Assembly: GCA_938029725.1 (NCBI GenBank)
Contig: CALHGE010000047.1
Location: 1 to 37,677, forward strand
Length of the DNA stretch: 37,677 nt
Source of the DNA: an uncultured Flavobacteriaceae bacterium
Lineage (GTDB): Bacteria > Bacteroidota > Bacteroidia > Flavobacteriales > Flavobacteriaceae
Direction of reading: 5' to 3'
Part shown: positions 23,117-32,567 of the stretch, piece by piece
How the letters are laid out: each line of letters opens with the position of its first letter
How positions within the stretch are numbered: position 1 is the stretch's first letter
Program-made: the position numbers and the translations under genes
The notes under the pieces: model-generated
The model's input: only the letters and a program-made list of their open reading frames with translations
Told to the model about the DNA's origin: nothing
The model's database searches: none

Positions 23117-25651
23117 TCAATTTCTCGATGGAATAGTGATCTTATCTCCTAAAAAGAGAGCGTTTAAGAAAAGGCGATTCGTACCGTACCAACTGCCTCT
23201 AAAATTAGGATTGTCAGCAAATAGAATCACTCTGCCACTTCCTAGTTTGCTTACAATCAAAGAAGCTGAGGGCTTTAGGTTTTCCTCCATATTCTTTTTA
23301 GTAATGAATCCGTCGATATGTGGGTTTTTAGCATATTTGACTACGGTTGCATATTCGTTTTTACTTGGTGCTAACCAAACGGAATTGTTTTTATAAACCG
23401 GAATCGAACTATCGCGATAGCCAAAAGCTAGGGGATGGGTAGTGTCTAAATCAGCTCTAATGATAATACCTCCTACACTTTCCTTCCCTAAATTCTCACT
23501 AGCATCGATGTATGGTTTTCTAGTGACTACTTTGATAGAATCTTTTCGAAGTGAATCTCTTTCTGTGTTTGTTAAATTTTCTTTGACCAGTTTTTTGTCA
23601 ATAACCCATTTGCTTGCAGTTCCAATTGTAATCAAGGTATTTCCTTTGCTAACCCATGCTTTGATTTTTGCTTGCTGCTTTTTGGTCAAATTATAGCGTC
23701 CAGAAACCATTACTAAAGTGGTATACTCGTCAAAATTAGTTCGGTCGAAATTACGCAACGGTATCTTGCTTATTGGCATGTGCATGCGCGTGTCTAACAA
23801 ATGCCAAACTTCACCAGCCTCATACGAACGCGTACCATTACCAATCAGTATCGCAGCTTTTACTTTTTTAACCGGTTTGATATGGCGACTTCCTAAATCA
23901 ACCCCTTTCAAGCTGTATCCAGAATGTACTGCGAACATGGGTACCTGATATTTCTTTTGGGCCTTTTGAACCAAATCATAAACTTCTGCGGCATTTTTCT
24001 TTTGAAGTGAAACGGGTACAACAAGAGACCCATAATTAAATGATCTTGTATCCTTGCCTGTTTTTACGGTAAAAGGTTTAAAGGCTGAAGAAACTACTAG
24101 GCCATTTGTCTGCAAGTAATTTAGCACAGCAGGAGCATTATAATCGTCCCAATCTATCGCATAGGCGTACTTAGATTTTTGCACTGCGCTAAGGTTGATT
24201 AGCTTGTCTGTGTTTTCCACTTTCTCACCCATTTTAAGGCTTGTGACTACTTTGTACTTCATATTGTAGAAGTTTGCCACTGACCAGGCAGAAGCATCGT
24301 AATAGACACTGTCACGATATTTTGAATAGGTTTCAAACATGGTTTGTACCATGCGATATTGCTTCTGTTTCGTCGGTACTACATAGTGATCTCCTGATTC
24401 GTAGACGTCTATGTCGTGCACTAGAAGCTTATCGATAAAAGCTTTGGTACGATTCTGATCATAATCATCACCAAAAGTATATCCGCGAACTTTACTTTTA
24501 GCGGAATTCGTGAGGGCACTTTTAAAGAAATCTTGTTGATACTTTCGCATATAGGCTTTATTGGCCACTGCGGTTTTTACGGTAGTTAAACTCGAGGTGT
24601 ATTGATTGCGAATGGTAAAGGGAAATGTAATTTTTCCAAAAGCAGTGGTTTGTTCATGTCCGCGTGAACTCGCCTGTTCGAACAATAGCGCCAGAGCACC
24701 ATGCAAATCAGGGTAGGATGAACCGTACCCTGGGTAGGTGCCATCAAATACTTCTTTGGTAAAGTAAAAAGAACCAATACTGTCTAAGGCCTTTGCAAAC
24801 GCAGTACCAAACATATTGTTTAGGTCTACATAGTTTTCTTTTGGCATAATAGGGTCGTAAGACGCATTAGTCTTCATCGGCTCGAAGAAGTAGCTCGCTT
24901 GGCTCCCCATTTCATGAAAATCAGTTACTACATTGGGCATCCATTCGTGAAACCATTTTAGTTTGCCGCGACTCTCAGGGTTTATGGCTAACAACCAATC
25001 TCGATTCAAATCAAACCAGTAGTGATTGGTTCGTCCACCAGGCCAATATTCATTATGTTCTGCATCTTGTGGGTCTGATACATTGGGTGTGCCCTGGTAA
25101 CTGTTGGCCCATTGTGTATGACGGTCACGCCCATCGGGGTTTATAGTCGGGTCAATCATGATTACCGCGTTATCGATGTATTTTAAGACCTCAGAACTGT
25201 TTGATGCTGCAAAAGTATAGGCCGCTAGTAAAGCAGCTTCAGAACTCGAAGGTTCGTTACCATGAACGTTGTATGCTAAATTGATAAAAAGAGGCACATC
25301 GCCATAATTAGTAACATTCTTTGAAGGGTCAGCAAAAGCAAGATGCTGCTCTTTTAAAGTAGCTAAATTCGATAAATTCTCAGGGCTGGTAATGGTCAGG
25401 ATCACTAACTTACGCCCTTCATGGGTTTTTCCATATTGATAGATGGAAGCCCTATCGGAGGTTTCTGCCAATTTCGTTAAATAGGCAACAATTAGATCGT
25501 GACGTGTGTGGTGTTCACCGATACCATATCCTAAAAATTCTTCAGGACTGGGAACAGTTTCATTAAAGGGTTGAAAGCTCTTAAAAAAGTAATCTTGTGC
25601 TTGAACTGTGGTGCTAAAACATAGCACCAAGAGAAGTAATTTTCTTAGCAT
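23117..25651 (-). CDS. Secreted M14 zinc carboxypeptidase
   Basis: An 844-residue exported peptidase. The signal peptide ends at TTVQAQ (about residue 19). The M14 catalytic domain (about 40-380) has the zinc pair in NVHGNEPSS (His-x-x-Glu), the third ligand in VTDFHEMG, DLNRDW in the substrate pocket, and the general base Glu in LLFEQASSRG. A second, larger half (about 400-844) contains a glutamine-amidotransferase-like Rossmann region (AILIGNGTRSYEAGE, LVMVSGRYNL) seen in long flavobacterial M14 enzymes. It removes C-terminal residues from extracellular peptides. Together with the M13 and M24B enzymes it would give complementary endo-, amino- and carboxypeptidase activity. The gene is monocistronic. 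Confidence 0.9.
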   Translation of the reverse strand: MLRKLLLLVLCFSTTVQAQDYFFKSFQPFNETVPSPEEFLGYGIGEHHTRHDLIVAYLTKLAETSDRASIYQYGKTHEGRKLVILTITSPENLSNLATLKEQHLAFADPSKNVTNYGDVPLFINLAYNVHGNEPSSSEAALLAAYTFAASNSSEVLKYIDNAVIMIDPTINPDGRDRHTQWANSYQGTPNVSDPQDAEHNEYWPGGRTNHYWFDLNRDWLLAINPESRGKLKWFHEWMPNVVTDFHEMGSQASYFFEPMKTNASYDPIMPKENYVDLNNMFGTAFAKALDSIGSFYFTKEVFDGTYPGYGSSYPDLHGALALLFEQASSRGHEQTTAFGKITFPFTIRNQYTSSLTTVKTAVANKAYMRKYQQDFFKSALTNSAKSKVRGYTFGDDYDQNRTKAFIDKLLVHDIDVYESGDHYVVPTKQKQYRMVQTMFETYSKYRDSVYYDASAWSVANFYNMKYKVVTSLKMGEKVENTDKLINLSAVQKSKYAYAIDWDDYNAPAVLNYLQTNGLVVSSAFKPFTVKTGKDTRSFNYGSLVVPVSLQKKNAAEVYDLVQKAQKKYQVPMFAVHSGYSLKGVDLGSRHIKPVKKVKAAILIGNGTRSYEAGEVWHLLDTRMHMPISKIPLRNFDRTNFDEYTTLVMVSGRYNLTKKQQAKIKAWVSKGNTLITIGTASKWVIDKKLVKENLTNTERDSLRKDSIKVVTRKPYIDASENLGKESVGGIIIRADLDTTHPLAFGYRDSSIPVYKNNSVWLAPSKNEYATVVKYAKNPHIDGFITKKNMEENLKPSASLIVSKLGSGRVILFADNPNFRGSWYGTNRLFLNALFLGDKITIPSRN

Positions 25652-25725
25652 TGAAAGGCATTTTAATTAGTCGTATTAAATATAAGCATAATACGGATAA
25701 ATAAAAGTTCTTCTGCGCTTTCTAA

Positions 25726-26949
25726 TTATGTGCTTGGCAGCATTGGAGGAAGTTGTGGCTTAATCTCTTTAAATTTTACAATGTAATGCGTGCCTTTTCG
25801 TGTGATATCACGAACAATAGAGCCGCGTAACTGCCGGGCTAAATTGTGAATCAACTTAAGGCCTAAAGATTTCGTTGTCTTGTGGTTTATGGTTTCAGAA
25901 TACCCAATTCCCGTATCACCGATATTTAATAGATACTCGTCAGAATCTCCTTTGCGTAATTTGATAAAAATATGCCCCTGACTGTCATCGACAATTCCAT
26001 ATTTCAAGGCATTGGTTATCGCTTCGTTAATTAGCAGGCCTAAAGGAATAGCGGTATCAATATTTAGTTTTACATCAGGAATATCAATATCCAAGGTAAT
26101 ATTACTACTTGTGCCTTTAATAGAACGTACCAAATACTCTGCAAGTTCTTGAACATAAGATTTGTATCCTATTTTCGAAATATCTTCGCGCATATATAGC
26201 ATTTCATGAACCATAGCCATAGAAATAACCCTGTTCTGACTGCTTTTTAAAAGGCTTTTAGTGTCTTGATCTGAAACATTCCTAGATTGCAGGCTTAAAA
26301 GACTTGATACCGTTTGTAAATTATTTTTAACCCTATGGTGAACTTCTTTAAGTAAGGTTTCCTTCTCATTGATTTTACGCTCAAGTGCATCTTTGGTTTT
26401 ATACAAGTTGTGGTGGGCGTTGAGTAAATTCTTTCCGAAGACACCGCCTAAAAGGTAAACAGAAAATAATACGCTCAGTAATGCAAAGATGTTTTTGGAT
26501 TTTTCTGGAACCAGATTGCTGGCAAAACTAAAATCAGCTATGCTTTGAGAATAGATAAGTACCACAATTAGTAAGCATAGATTTAGGTATAAAGAGCCGT
26601 ATGATTTAGTAGTTACGTAACCAGCAATTACAATAATAGCCAGTACAAAGATGAACGGACTGTTTATACCGCCGCTAAATAAGGTGATAATACTTGCGCC
26701 AGCCAAAGTCATTACAGACACAATATTATAGGTGATGGTAATGTTTTTATGATAATAATAAAGAATGGTATTGATGAGATTGACTATGCCAAAACCTAAA
26801 AAAACAAAGGGAATAACCTCGGTAATATCTAGAAGAAACAGGCATATACAGGAAAATAGTATAGAAAATGCAGAGGTAAAATAATTTACTCTAAGAACTA
26901 GTTGCGCTTTATCTTTTAGACGGCCTTCTAGTTTATTATTCTCTTCCAT
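25726..26949 (-). CDS. HisKA_2-type membrane histidine kinase, copy A
   Basis: A 407-residue sensor kinase. About six membrane helices (15-175) with very short loops are followed by a short coiled linker. The HisKA_2 dimerisation box VHHRVKNNLQTVSSLLSLQ carries phospho-acceptor His204, and the ATPase domain shows NEAITNALKYG (N box), GDTGIGY (G1) and KSLGLKLI (G2). It lacks PAS, GAF or receiver domains. A close paralogue lies 101 bases upstream on the same strand, with its acceptor His also at 204, which points to tandem duplication. No response regulator gene is in the window, so both are orphan kinases. The membrane domain probably senses the membrane itself or a small hydrophobic ligand. 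Confidence 0.88.
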   Translation of the reverse strand: MEENNKLEGRLKDKAQLVLRVNYFTSAFSILFSCICLFLLDITEVIPFVFLGFGIVNLINTILYYYHKNITITYNIVSVMTLAGASIITLFSGGINSPFIFVLAIIVIAGYVTTKSYGSLYLNLCLLIVVLIYSQSIADFSFASNLVPEKSKNIFALLSVLFSVYLLGGVFGKNLLNAHHNLYKTKDALERKINEKETLLKEVHHRVKNNLQTVSSLLSLQSRNVSDQDTKSLLKSSQNRVISMAMVHEMLYMREDISKIGYKSYVQELAEYLVRSIKGTSSNITLDIDIPDVKLNIDTAIPLGLLINEAITNALKYGIVDDSQGHIFIKLRKGDSDEYLLNIGDTGIGYSETINHKTTKSLGLKLIHNLARQLRGSIVRDITRKGTHYIVKFKEIKPQLPPMLPST

Positions 26950-26979
26950 GAGTATTGGTTTAGAAATAGGAGTAATCTC

Positions 26980-26999
26980 AAAATTACTAAGGTAATTTT
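26980..26999. terminator. Weak hairpin between the two kinases
   Basis: AAAATTAC (26980-26987) pairs with GTAATTTT (26992-26999) around a four-base loop, and T residues continue on the plus strand. It lies after the stop of kinase copy B. All pairs but two are A-T, so it would only attenuate at best. Confidence 0.35.
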
Positions 27000-27049
27000 T
27001 TTTGTAAAGCTAAATATGTTTTCGCTTATAATGTAACTTATCGCTTTTT

Positions 27050-28270
27050 TTATATCACAGCATCTAATTCTTGTTGAATATCTTTAAATCTGATGTTATA
27101 GCATGTGCCCATCTTTGTCTCATCTTTGATTGCAGAACCATGAAGTTGTCGGGCTAGATTGTATATTAATTTCAGACCCAATGATTTTGATGCTTTTGGA
27201 GGAGTATCTTGTGAGAATCCAATACCATTGTCAGCGATGGTCAGCATATAGCTATTTGTACGGTCTTCTTCTTTTCGAAGTTTGATTTCTATCAGGCCTT
27301 CAGTGCTATCTTCGAAGCCATATTTTAATGAATTGGTAATAGTTTCGTTGATTAATAGACCTAGAGGAATAGCGGTGTCGATGCCTAATTTTATATCAAG
27401 AATATCAATATTTAAAACGATGGTATGACTAGAGTCAACAACAGATTTGATAAGAAAAGCGGTAAGCTCTTCTACATAAGGTTTGAATGCTATCTCTGAA
27501 AGGTTATCATTCGTATATAGCATTTCATGAATAATAGCCATTGATATCACCCGATTTTGACTGCTCTTGATGATTTTTTTAATTTGCTCGTTAGTCGTGT
27601 TTCTGCCTTGCATACTCAGTAAACTTGAAACGGTTTGTAAGTTGTTTTTTACCCTATGGTGTATTTCTTTAAATAGGGTTTCTTTTTCGAGAATTTGCTG
27701 CTCTATCTCTATTTTAGAGTTGTACAAACGACGATGTGTTTTGAGTAAGTTTTTTCCAAAAATCACATATAGTAGATATATGGAAAACAAAGTACTTAAC
27801 AGGGCAAAAAACTTTCTTGATTCTTCTGGAATTTCATTTGTGAAGAACTGAAAATCAGATGTTCCAAGGAGATAAATTAGGCAAATAATACTTAGTATGG
27901 CATACAGATATATTTTACCGAAAAGGCGATTTACAACATATCCGGCAAGAACAATGAGTGCGAATACAAAGAGAAAAGGGCTGTTGATACCACCGCTATA
28001 CAAAACTATGAGGAGAGAAGAGAATAAAGCCAGCAATGAGGTGATCACTGCCATCAGTATCAATATATCATGACGTTTGAAGGCGGCTAGGTTTAAAAGA
28101 TTTAAAATAGAGTAGGTGAAAAAAGCATGCGGAACTATAGTCTTAACCTGAAGAAAATACAAGCAGATCACGGCAAAGACTATACTTAGAAAAGATGAGG
28201 TATAGTTGAACTTTAAGAGCAACTCGGTCTTATCAGTAAGTCTACTGTTTTTTTTAGTTGAATTTTGCAT
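27050..28270 (-). CDS. HisKA_2-type membrane histidine kinase, copy B
   Basis: A 406-residue paralogue of the kinase at 25726. The start is set at the ATG at 28270 (MQNSTKK), which aligns with MEENNKL of copy A and places the acceptor His in IHHRVKNNLQ at 204 in both; a further in-frame start at 28324 would add 18 residues without counterpart. It has the same six-helix membrane domain, HisKA_2 box and ATPase motifs (NETITNSLKYG, ADNGIGFSQ, KSLGLKLI). Sequence is closest in the kinase core and most different in the membrane half, as expected if the two now sense different signals. Confidence 0.88.
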   Translation of the reverse strand: MQNSTKKNSRLTDKTELLLKFNYTSSFLSIVFAVICLYFLQVKTIVPHAFFTYSILNLLNLAAFKRHDILILMAVITSLLALFSSLLIVLYSGGINSPFLFVFALIVLAGYVVNRLFGKIYLYAILSIICLIYLLGTSDFQFFTNEIPEESRKFFALLSTLFSIYLLYVIFGKNLLKTHRRLYNSKIEIEQQILEKETLFKEIHHRVKNNLQTVSSLLSMQGRNTTNEQIKKIIKSSQNRVISMAIIHEMLYTNDNLSEIAFKPYVEELTAFLIKSVVDSSHTIVLNIDILDIKLGIDTAIPLGLLINETITNSLKYGFEDSTEGLIEIKLRKEEDRTNSYMLTIADNGIGFSQDTPPKASKSLGLKLIYNLARQLHGSAIKDETKMGTCYNIRFKDIQQELDAVI

Positions 28271-28457
28271 CACCAATTCCTTAAAAAGTAGGGGACGTCT
28301 AATAATCAGGTAAAAAAGGGACAATACTAGTAAAGCTAACTTAAAAACTCGGTAGTGTTATCAAAATGTGGTAAAAACGGCAAATGCTGTGGTGAAAATA
28401 TGAAGTAGCACCAAAATAGAATTGCTTTTGCCTCTATTAAGAATTTTATCCAATAAA

Positions 28458-28482
28458 AACGACGACCGATTGGGCCGCCGTT
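28458..28482 (-). terminator. secA terminator
   Basis: On the minus strand AACGGCGGCC (28482-28473) pairs with GGTCGTCGTT (28467-28458) through ten pairs including two G-U, with a five-base loop and then a T run. It begins 22 bases past the secA stop. Confidence 0.8.
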
Positions 28483-28503
28483 ATATGCGCTATTATATTA
28501 AAT

Positions 28504-31500
28504 TTAGTCTTCCGTCAATACCCATTCCCCTTTGCTGATTAAGGGTTCGGCTTGCTTATACTTCACTACCTTACTTTCTCCAGACATAATATTTTTGATC
28601 GTCACACGGTCGTTTCTACCAATTTTTTTATGTTCTCTGATAATGGTTTCTGTTACTGCGGGTCTTCCTCCTTGATTTTGACCAATAGCTCTGCTTTGCG
28701 CAGCGCGTTCATCATTGTTCGGAATTTCTTCTTTACTAGTTTGTAGATTTTCCTTTGGCCTACGAACGCTATCAGCTTGTTGAATATCATCAGGGTTGCC
28801 ACTGGGTAATTCCCCTTTGAATAAGAAAGAAACCACTTCTTTGTTCACTTTTTCAATCATGCCTTTGAAAAGTTCAAAAGCTTCGAATTTATAAATTAAC
28901 AAAGGGTCTTTTTGTTCGTGAACTGCTAATTGCACTGACTGCTTCAATTCGTCCATCTTACGAAGATGAGTTTTCCAAGAATCATCGATAATCGCTAGCG
29001 AAATATTTTTTTCAAAATCTGTTACCAACTGCGCTCCATTACTGTCGTAGGCATCTTGAAGGTTCGTAACCACATTCAAAGTTTTTATTCCATCGGTAAA
29101 AGGAACAACGATGCGTTCAAAACTATTGCCTTTGTCCTCATACACATTTTTAATTACGGGAAATGCACTAGCAGCATTTCTTTCAATCTTCTCTTTATAG
29201 TGGTCATAAGCCGCTTTGTAAAGCGCACTTGAAATCTCTTGAATACTTTTTTTCTCAAATTCACTTTCAGAAATAGGAGAAGTGATAGAGAAATATTTAA
29301 TCAATTCGAATTCAAAATTCTTATAATCACTAGCGCCTTTATTTTGTTCCGTTATTACCTCACAAGTATCATAGACCATATTGGCAATATCTACCTGCAG
29401 CCTTTCACCTTGTAATGCGTGACGTCTTCTTTTGTAAACAACTTCACGTTGCGCATTCATTACATCATCATATTCTAACAAACGTTTACGTACTCCGAAG
29501 TTATTTTCCTCTACTTTTTTCTGCGCACGTTCAATAGATTTGGTCATCATAGAATGCTGAATAACTTCACCATCTTCGAGTCCCATTTTATCCATCATCT
29601 TAGCTACTCGGTCAGAACCAAATAAACGCATTAGATTATCTTCAAGAGACACATAGAACTGCGAGCTTCCTGGATCACCCTGACGTCCTGAACGGCCACG
29701 TAGTTGTCTATCAACACGACGTGAATCATGACGTTCTGTACCTACAATTGCCAACCCACCAGATGCTTTTACTTCATTTGAGAGCTTAATATCTGTACCA
29801 CGACCAGCCATGTTGGTTGCAATGGTTACAATACCCGCATTACCAGCTTCGGCAACTACATCAGCTTCTTTCTTGTGAAGCTTTGCGTTCAATACATTAT
29901 GCGGAACTTTACGAATGTTTAACATTCGAGAAAGTAGTTCGGAAATTTCAACAGAAGTTGTACCAATCAAAACAGGTCTTCCTTGTTGCGATAGTTTAGT
30001 AACCTCGTCAATTATAGCATTGTATTTTTCACGCTTGGTCTTATAGATCAAATCGTTTCTATCATCACGTGCGATAGGCCTGTTGGTTGGTATTTCCATA
30101 ACATCCAACTTGTAGATCTCCCATAACTCACCCGCCTCTGTAATCGCTGTACCGGTCATACCAGCTAACTTGCTGTACATTCTAAAGAAGTTCTGTAGGG
30201 TAACGGTTGCGAAGGTTTGCGTGAGTGCTTCGATTTTCACACTCTCTTTCGCTTCAATGGCTTGGTGCAATCCGTCAGAGTAGCGACGGCCGTCCATAAT
30301 ACGACCTGTTTGCTCATCTACAATCATTACTTTATTTTCCATAACCACATACTCCACATCTTTTTCGAAGAGCGTATAGGCCTTTAATAATTGGCTCATG
30401 GTATGGATGCGTTCACTCTTTATGGTGAAATTTTTGAAGAGTTCATCTTTGAGTTCAGCCTCCTTTTCAATTTCCAAATTTTGATTTTCAATCAAAGCAA
30501 TTTCACCGCCAATATCTGGCATGACAAAGAAATCTTTATCATTTTCTCCAGAGATATAATCAACGCCTTTATCGGTCAGTTCAATTTGATTGTTCTTTTC
30601 CTCGATTACAAATAATAAATCTTCATCAACCTTAGGCATTTCACGGTTGTTGTCTTGCATGTAGAAGTTCTCTGTCTTCTGTAGTAACTGTTTTACACCT
30701 TCTTCACTTAAAAACTTAATGAGAGCTTTGTTTTTAGGTAAGCCTCTGTGCACTCGAAGTAATAAAAAGCCACCTTCTTTGGTGTCTCCTTCGGAAATCA
30801 ATTTTTTAGCTTCGGCTAATACGCCTGTTAAATGCTGTCTTTGTTTTTGAACGATTTCATTCACCTTAGGTTTCAGTTCGTTGAATTCGTGCCGATCTCC
30901 CTCAGGAACCGGACCTGATATAATCAAAGGGGTACGCGCGTCATCTACTAAAACAGAATCGACTTCATCAACAATAGAATAGTTATGTGGACGCTGTACC
31001 AAATCTTTCGGTGTATGCGCCATATTATCTCTTAGGTAATCAAAACCGAATTCATTATTCGTTCCGTAAGTAATATCGGCATTGTAAGCAGCACGTCTGC
31101 CATCAGAATTTGGTTTGTGATAATCAATACAGTCTATTGAAAGTCCGTGAAATTGAAATATCGGTGCCATCCACGCGCTATCACGTTTGGCTAAGTAATC
31201 ATTTACGGTTACCAAATGCGCGCCATTTCCGGTAAGGGCATTTAGGTAGAGTGGAAGGGTGGCGACAAGTGTCTTACCTTCCCCTGTTTGCATCTCTGCA
31301 ATTTTACCTTGGTGGAGTGCAATTCCCCCGATCAATTGAACATCGTAATGAACCATATCCCAAGTCACTTCTTTTCCTGCAGCATCCCAAGAATTTTTCC
31401 AAACGGCATTATCTCCTTCTAAAGTTACATAGTCCTTATCTCCTGAAAGCTCTCTGTCAAATTCAGATGCTGTCACCGAAAGTGTGGTGTTATTTGCAAA

Positions 31501-31866
31501 ACGTTTTGCCGTTTCCTTTACCACTGCAAAAGCTTCTGGTAAAATCTCGTTTAAGGTGTCTTCAGATATCTGATAAGAATCTACTTTCAGTTTGTCGATT
31601 TCAGCATAGATGTCTTCGTTTTTGTCAATGTCAGTAGATGCCTTTACTTCTTCTTTTAAAGCTTCGATTTGATCATCTAAAACCTTACGGTCTTCTTTGA
31701 TTTTACTTTTGAATTCCGCTGTTTTTGCTCGAAGTTCGTCGTGACTTAATCCTTCTAGGATAGCTTCAAAAGATCTAATCTGTTCAACCATAGGTTGTAA
31801 CTGCTTCACATCTTTCTGAGACTTATCGCCCACAAACGCTTTTAGAACTGAATTTATAAAACTCAT
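28504..31866 (-). CDS. secA: Preprotein translocase ATPase SecA
   Basis: A 1120-residue SecA, the cytoplasmic motor that drives proteins through SecYEG. Walker A is TGEGKT (up to Thr199), with DEVDSVLVDDARTPL as the Walker B region. NMAGRGTDI and GRSGRQGDPG are in the second motor half, and the crosslinking, wing and scaffold domains follow. The insertion of about 200 residues relative to the E. coli protein (around 330-480) is usual in Bacteroidota. The C-terminus aligns with the E. coli zinc region through IGRND but has no cysteines there: the CPCGSGKKYKQCH zinc finger is replaced by a tail ending KYKQAEPLISKGEWVLTED. The gene is monocistronic with its own terminator. Confidence 0.97.
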   Translation of the reverse strand: MSFINSVLKAFVGDKSQKDVKQLQPMVEQIRSFEAILEGLSHDELRAKTAEFKSKIKEDRKVLDDQIEALKEEVKASTDIDKNEDIYAEIDKLKVDSYQISEDTLNEILPEAFAVVKETAKRFANNTTLSVTASEFDRELSGDKDYVTLEGDNAVWKNSWDAAGKEVTWDMVHYDVQLIGGIALHQGKIAEMQTGEGKTLVATLPLYLNALTGNGAHLVTVNDYLAKRDSAWMAPIFQFHGLSIDCIDYHKPNSDGRRAAYNADITYGTNNEFGFDYLRDNMAHTPKDLVQRPHNYSIVDEVDSVLVDDARTPLIISGPVPEGDRHEFNELKPKVNEIVQKQRQHLTGVLAEAKKLISEGDTKEGGFLLLRVHRGLPKNKALIKFLSEEGVKQLLQKTENFYMQDNNREMPKVDEDLLFVIEEKNNQIELTDKGVDYISGENDKDFFVMPDIGGEIALIENQNLEIEKEAELKDELFKNFTIKSERIHTMSQLLKAYTLFEKDVEYVVMENKVMIVDEQTGRIMDGRRYSDGLHQAIEAKESVKIEALTQTFATVTLQNFFRMYSKLAGMTGTAITEAGELWEIYKLDVMEIPTNRPIARDDRNDLIYKTKREKYNAIIDEVTKLSQQGRPVLIGTTSVEISELLSRMLNIRKVPHNVLNAKLHKKEADVVAEAGNAGIVTIATNMAGRGTDIKLSNEVKASGGLAIVGTERHDSRRVDRQLRGRSGRQGDPGSSQFYVSLEDNLMRLFGSDRVAKMMDKMGLEDGEVIQHSMMTKSIERAQKKVEENNFGVRKRLLEYDDVMNAQREVVYKRRRHALQGERLQVDIANMVYDTCEVITEQNKGASDYKNFEFELIKYFSITSPISESEFEKKSIQEISSALYKAAYDHYKEKIERNAASAFPVIKNVYEDKGNSFERIVVPFTDGIKTLNVVTNLQDAYDSNGAQLVTDFEKNISLAIIDDSWKTHLRKMDELKQSVQLAVHEQKDPLLIYKFEAFELFKGMIEKVNKEVVSFLFKGELPSGNPDDIQQADSVRRPKENLQTSKEEIPNNDERAAQSRAIGQNQGGRPAVTETIIREHKKIGRNDRVTIKNIMSGESKVVKYKQAEPLISKGEWVLTED

Positions 31867-32167
31867 AAATATATTTTATATGGTGAGCCGCTATTTAACT
31901 AATCGCGGTGCTAAGTATTTTAATTGCTATTGCCTTGGTTTGAACAAAAGGTATTCCAGTTTCCGATTCAATAGAAAATTAGGTAGATACCTGACAAAAT
32001 TACCGAGAACTTCGCTTCGGTTTCTAATCTAACTGCGAATTTAGCATTTTGTCCTCTAATTTCTTTACTTTTTATTTCAATAGCTAAGGCTAGTTATAGA
32101 AAAATAATTTTACCGCCGAACAAAATTCAGAGGGGTACTGTGAAATGGATAGTAGAGAAAAGGGCAT
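31867..32167. other. secA upstream region without a gene
   Basis: About 300 bases between secA and the DUF2795 gene terminator. It must hold the secA promoter. CCGC (31888) and GCGG (31905) can form a short stem in the secA leader. I see no reading frame or RNA gene. Confidence 0.45.
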
Positions 32168-32170
32168 AAA

Positions 32171-32196
32171 AAAAAAGCCTCAAATGAGACTTTTTT
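32171..32196 (-). terminator. Terminator of the DUF2795 gene
   Basis: AAAAAAGCCTC (32171-32181) faces GAGACTTTTTT (32186-32196) around a four-base loop, with one G-T pair. On the minus strand the stem is followed by a long T run. It lies 24 bases past the stop of the DUF2795 gene. Confidence 0.85.
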
Positions 32197-32219
32197 ATTT
32201 CAATTAACTTGAAATTTTA

Positions 32220-32444
32220 TTAATATTCATCCTCATTCCAGAGGTAATCTTCTTCTGTAGGATAATCTGGCCAAATCTCTTCGATAGACTCATATATCTC
32301 TCCACCTTCTTCTTCCATCGACTGTAGGTTTTCAACAACCTCTAATGGCGCTCCTGTTCGAATTGAATAATCTATTAATTCGTCTTTGGTAGCTGGCCAA
32401 GGCGCATCACTTAAATAAGATGCTAATTCTAATGTCCAATACAT
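32220..32444 (-). CDS. DUF2795 small acidic protein
   Basis: A 74-residue strongly acidic protein. It matches the DUF2795-type protein found almost universally in Bacteroidota: it starts MYWTLELASYL, has APWPATKDELIDYSIRTGAP in the middle (a small helical domain) and an acidic C-terminal tail (IWPDYPTEEDYLWNEDEY). The function is unknown. Its conservation and single-gene transcription suggest a housekeeping role. No signal or membrane segment, so it is cytoplasmic. Confidence 0.9.
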   Translation of the reverse strand: MYWTLELASYLSDAPWPATKDELIDYSIRTGAPLEVVENLQSMEEEGGEIYESIEEIWPDYPTEEDYLWNEDEY

Positions 32445-32567
32445 GGTAATAGTTTGATTTTAATTTTTTGCAAAAATAATTTTTAAAAGCAAACAGCCAA
32501 GTTTTTTAGCCTTTATTCTTAAAAATTTATGCTTTAATAGTTTGATAACGAAGAAAAAACGAATTTA

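Noticed and set aside
31251..31637. 128-residue open frame on the plus strand inside secA
   Set aside because: It is a reading-frame shadow of the highly conserved SecA motor domain on the other strand.
31888..31908. CCGC/GCGG stem as a secA leader regulator
   Set aside because: It has only four G-C pairs and a loop of 13 bases; there is no SecM-like peptide upstream.
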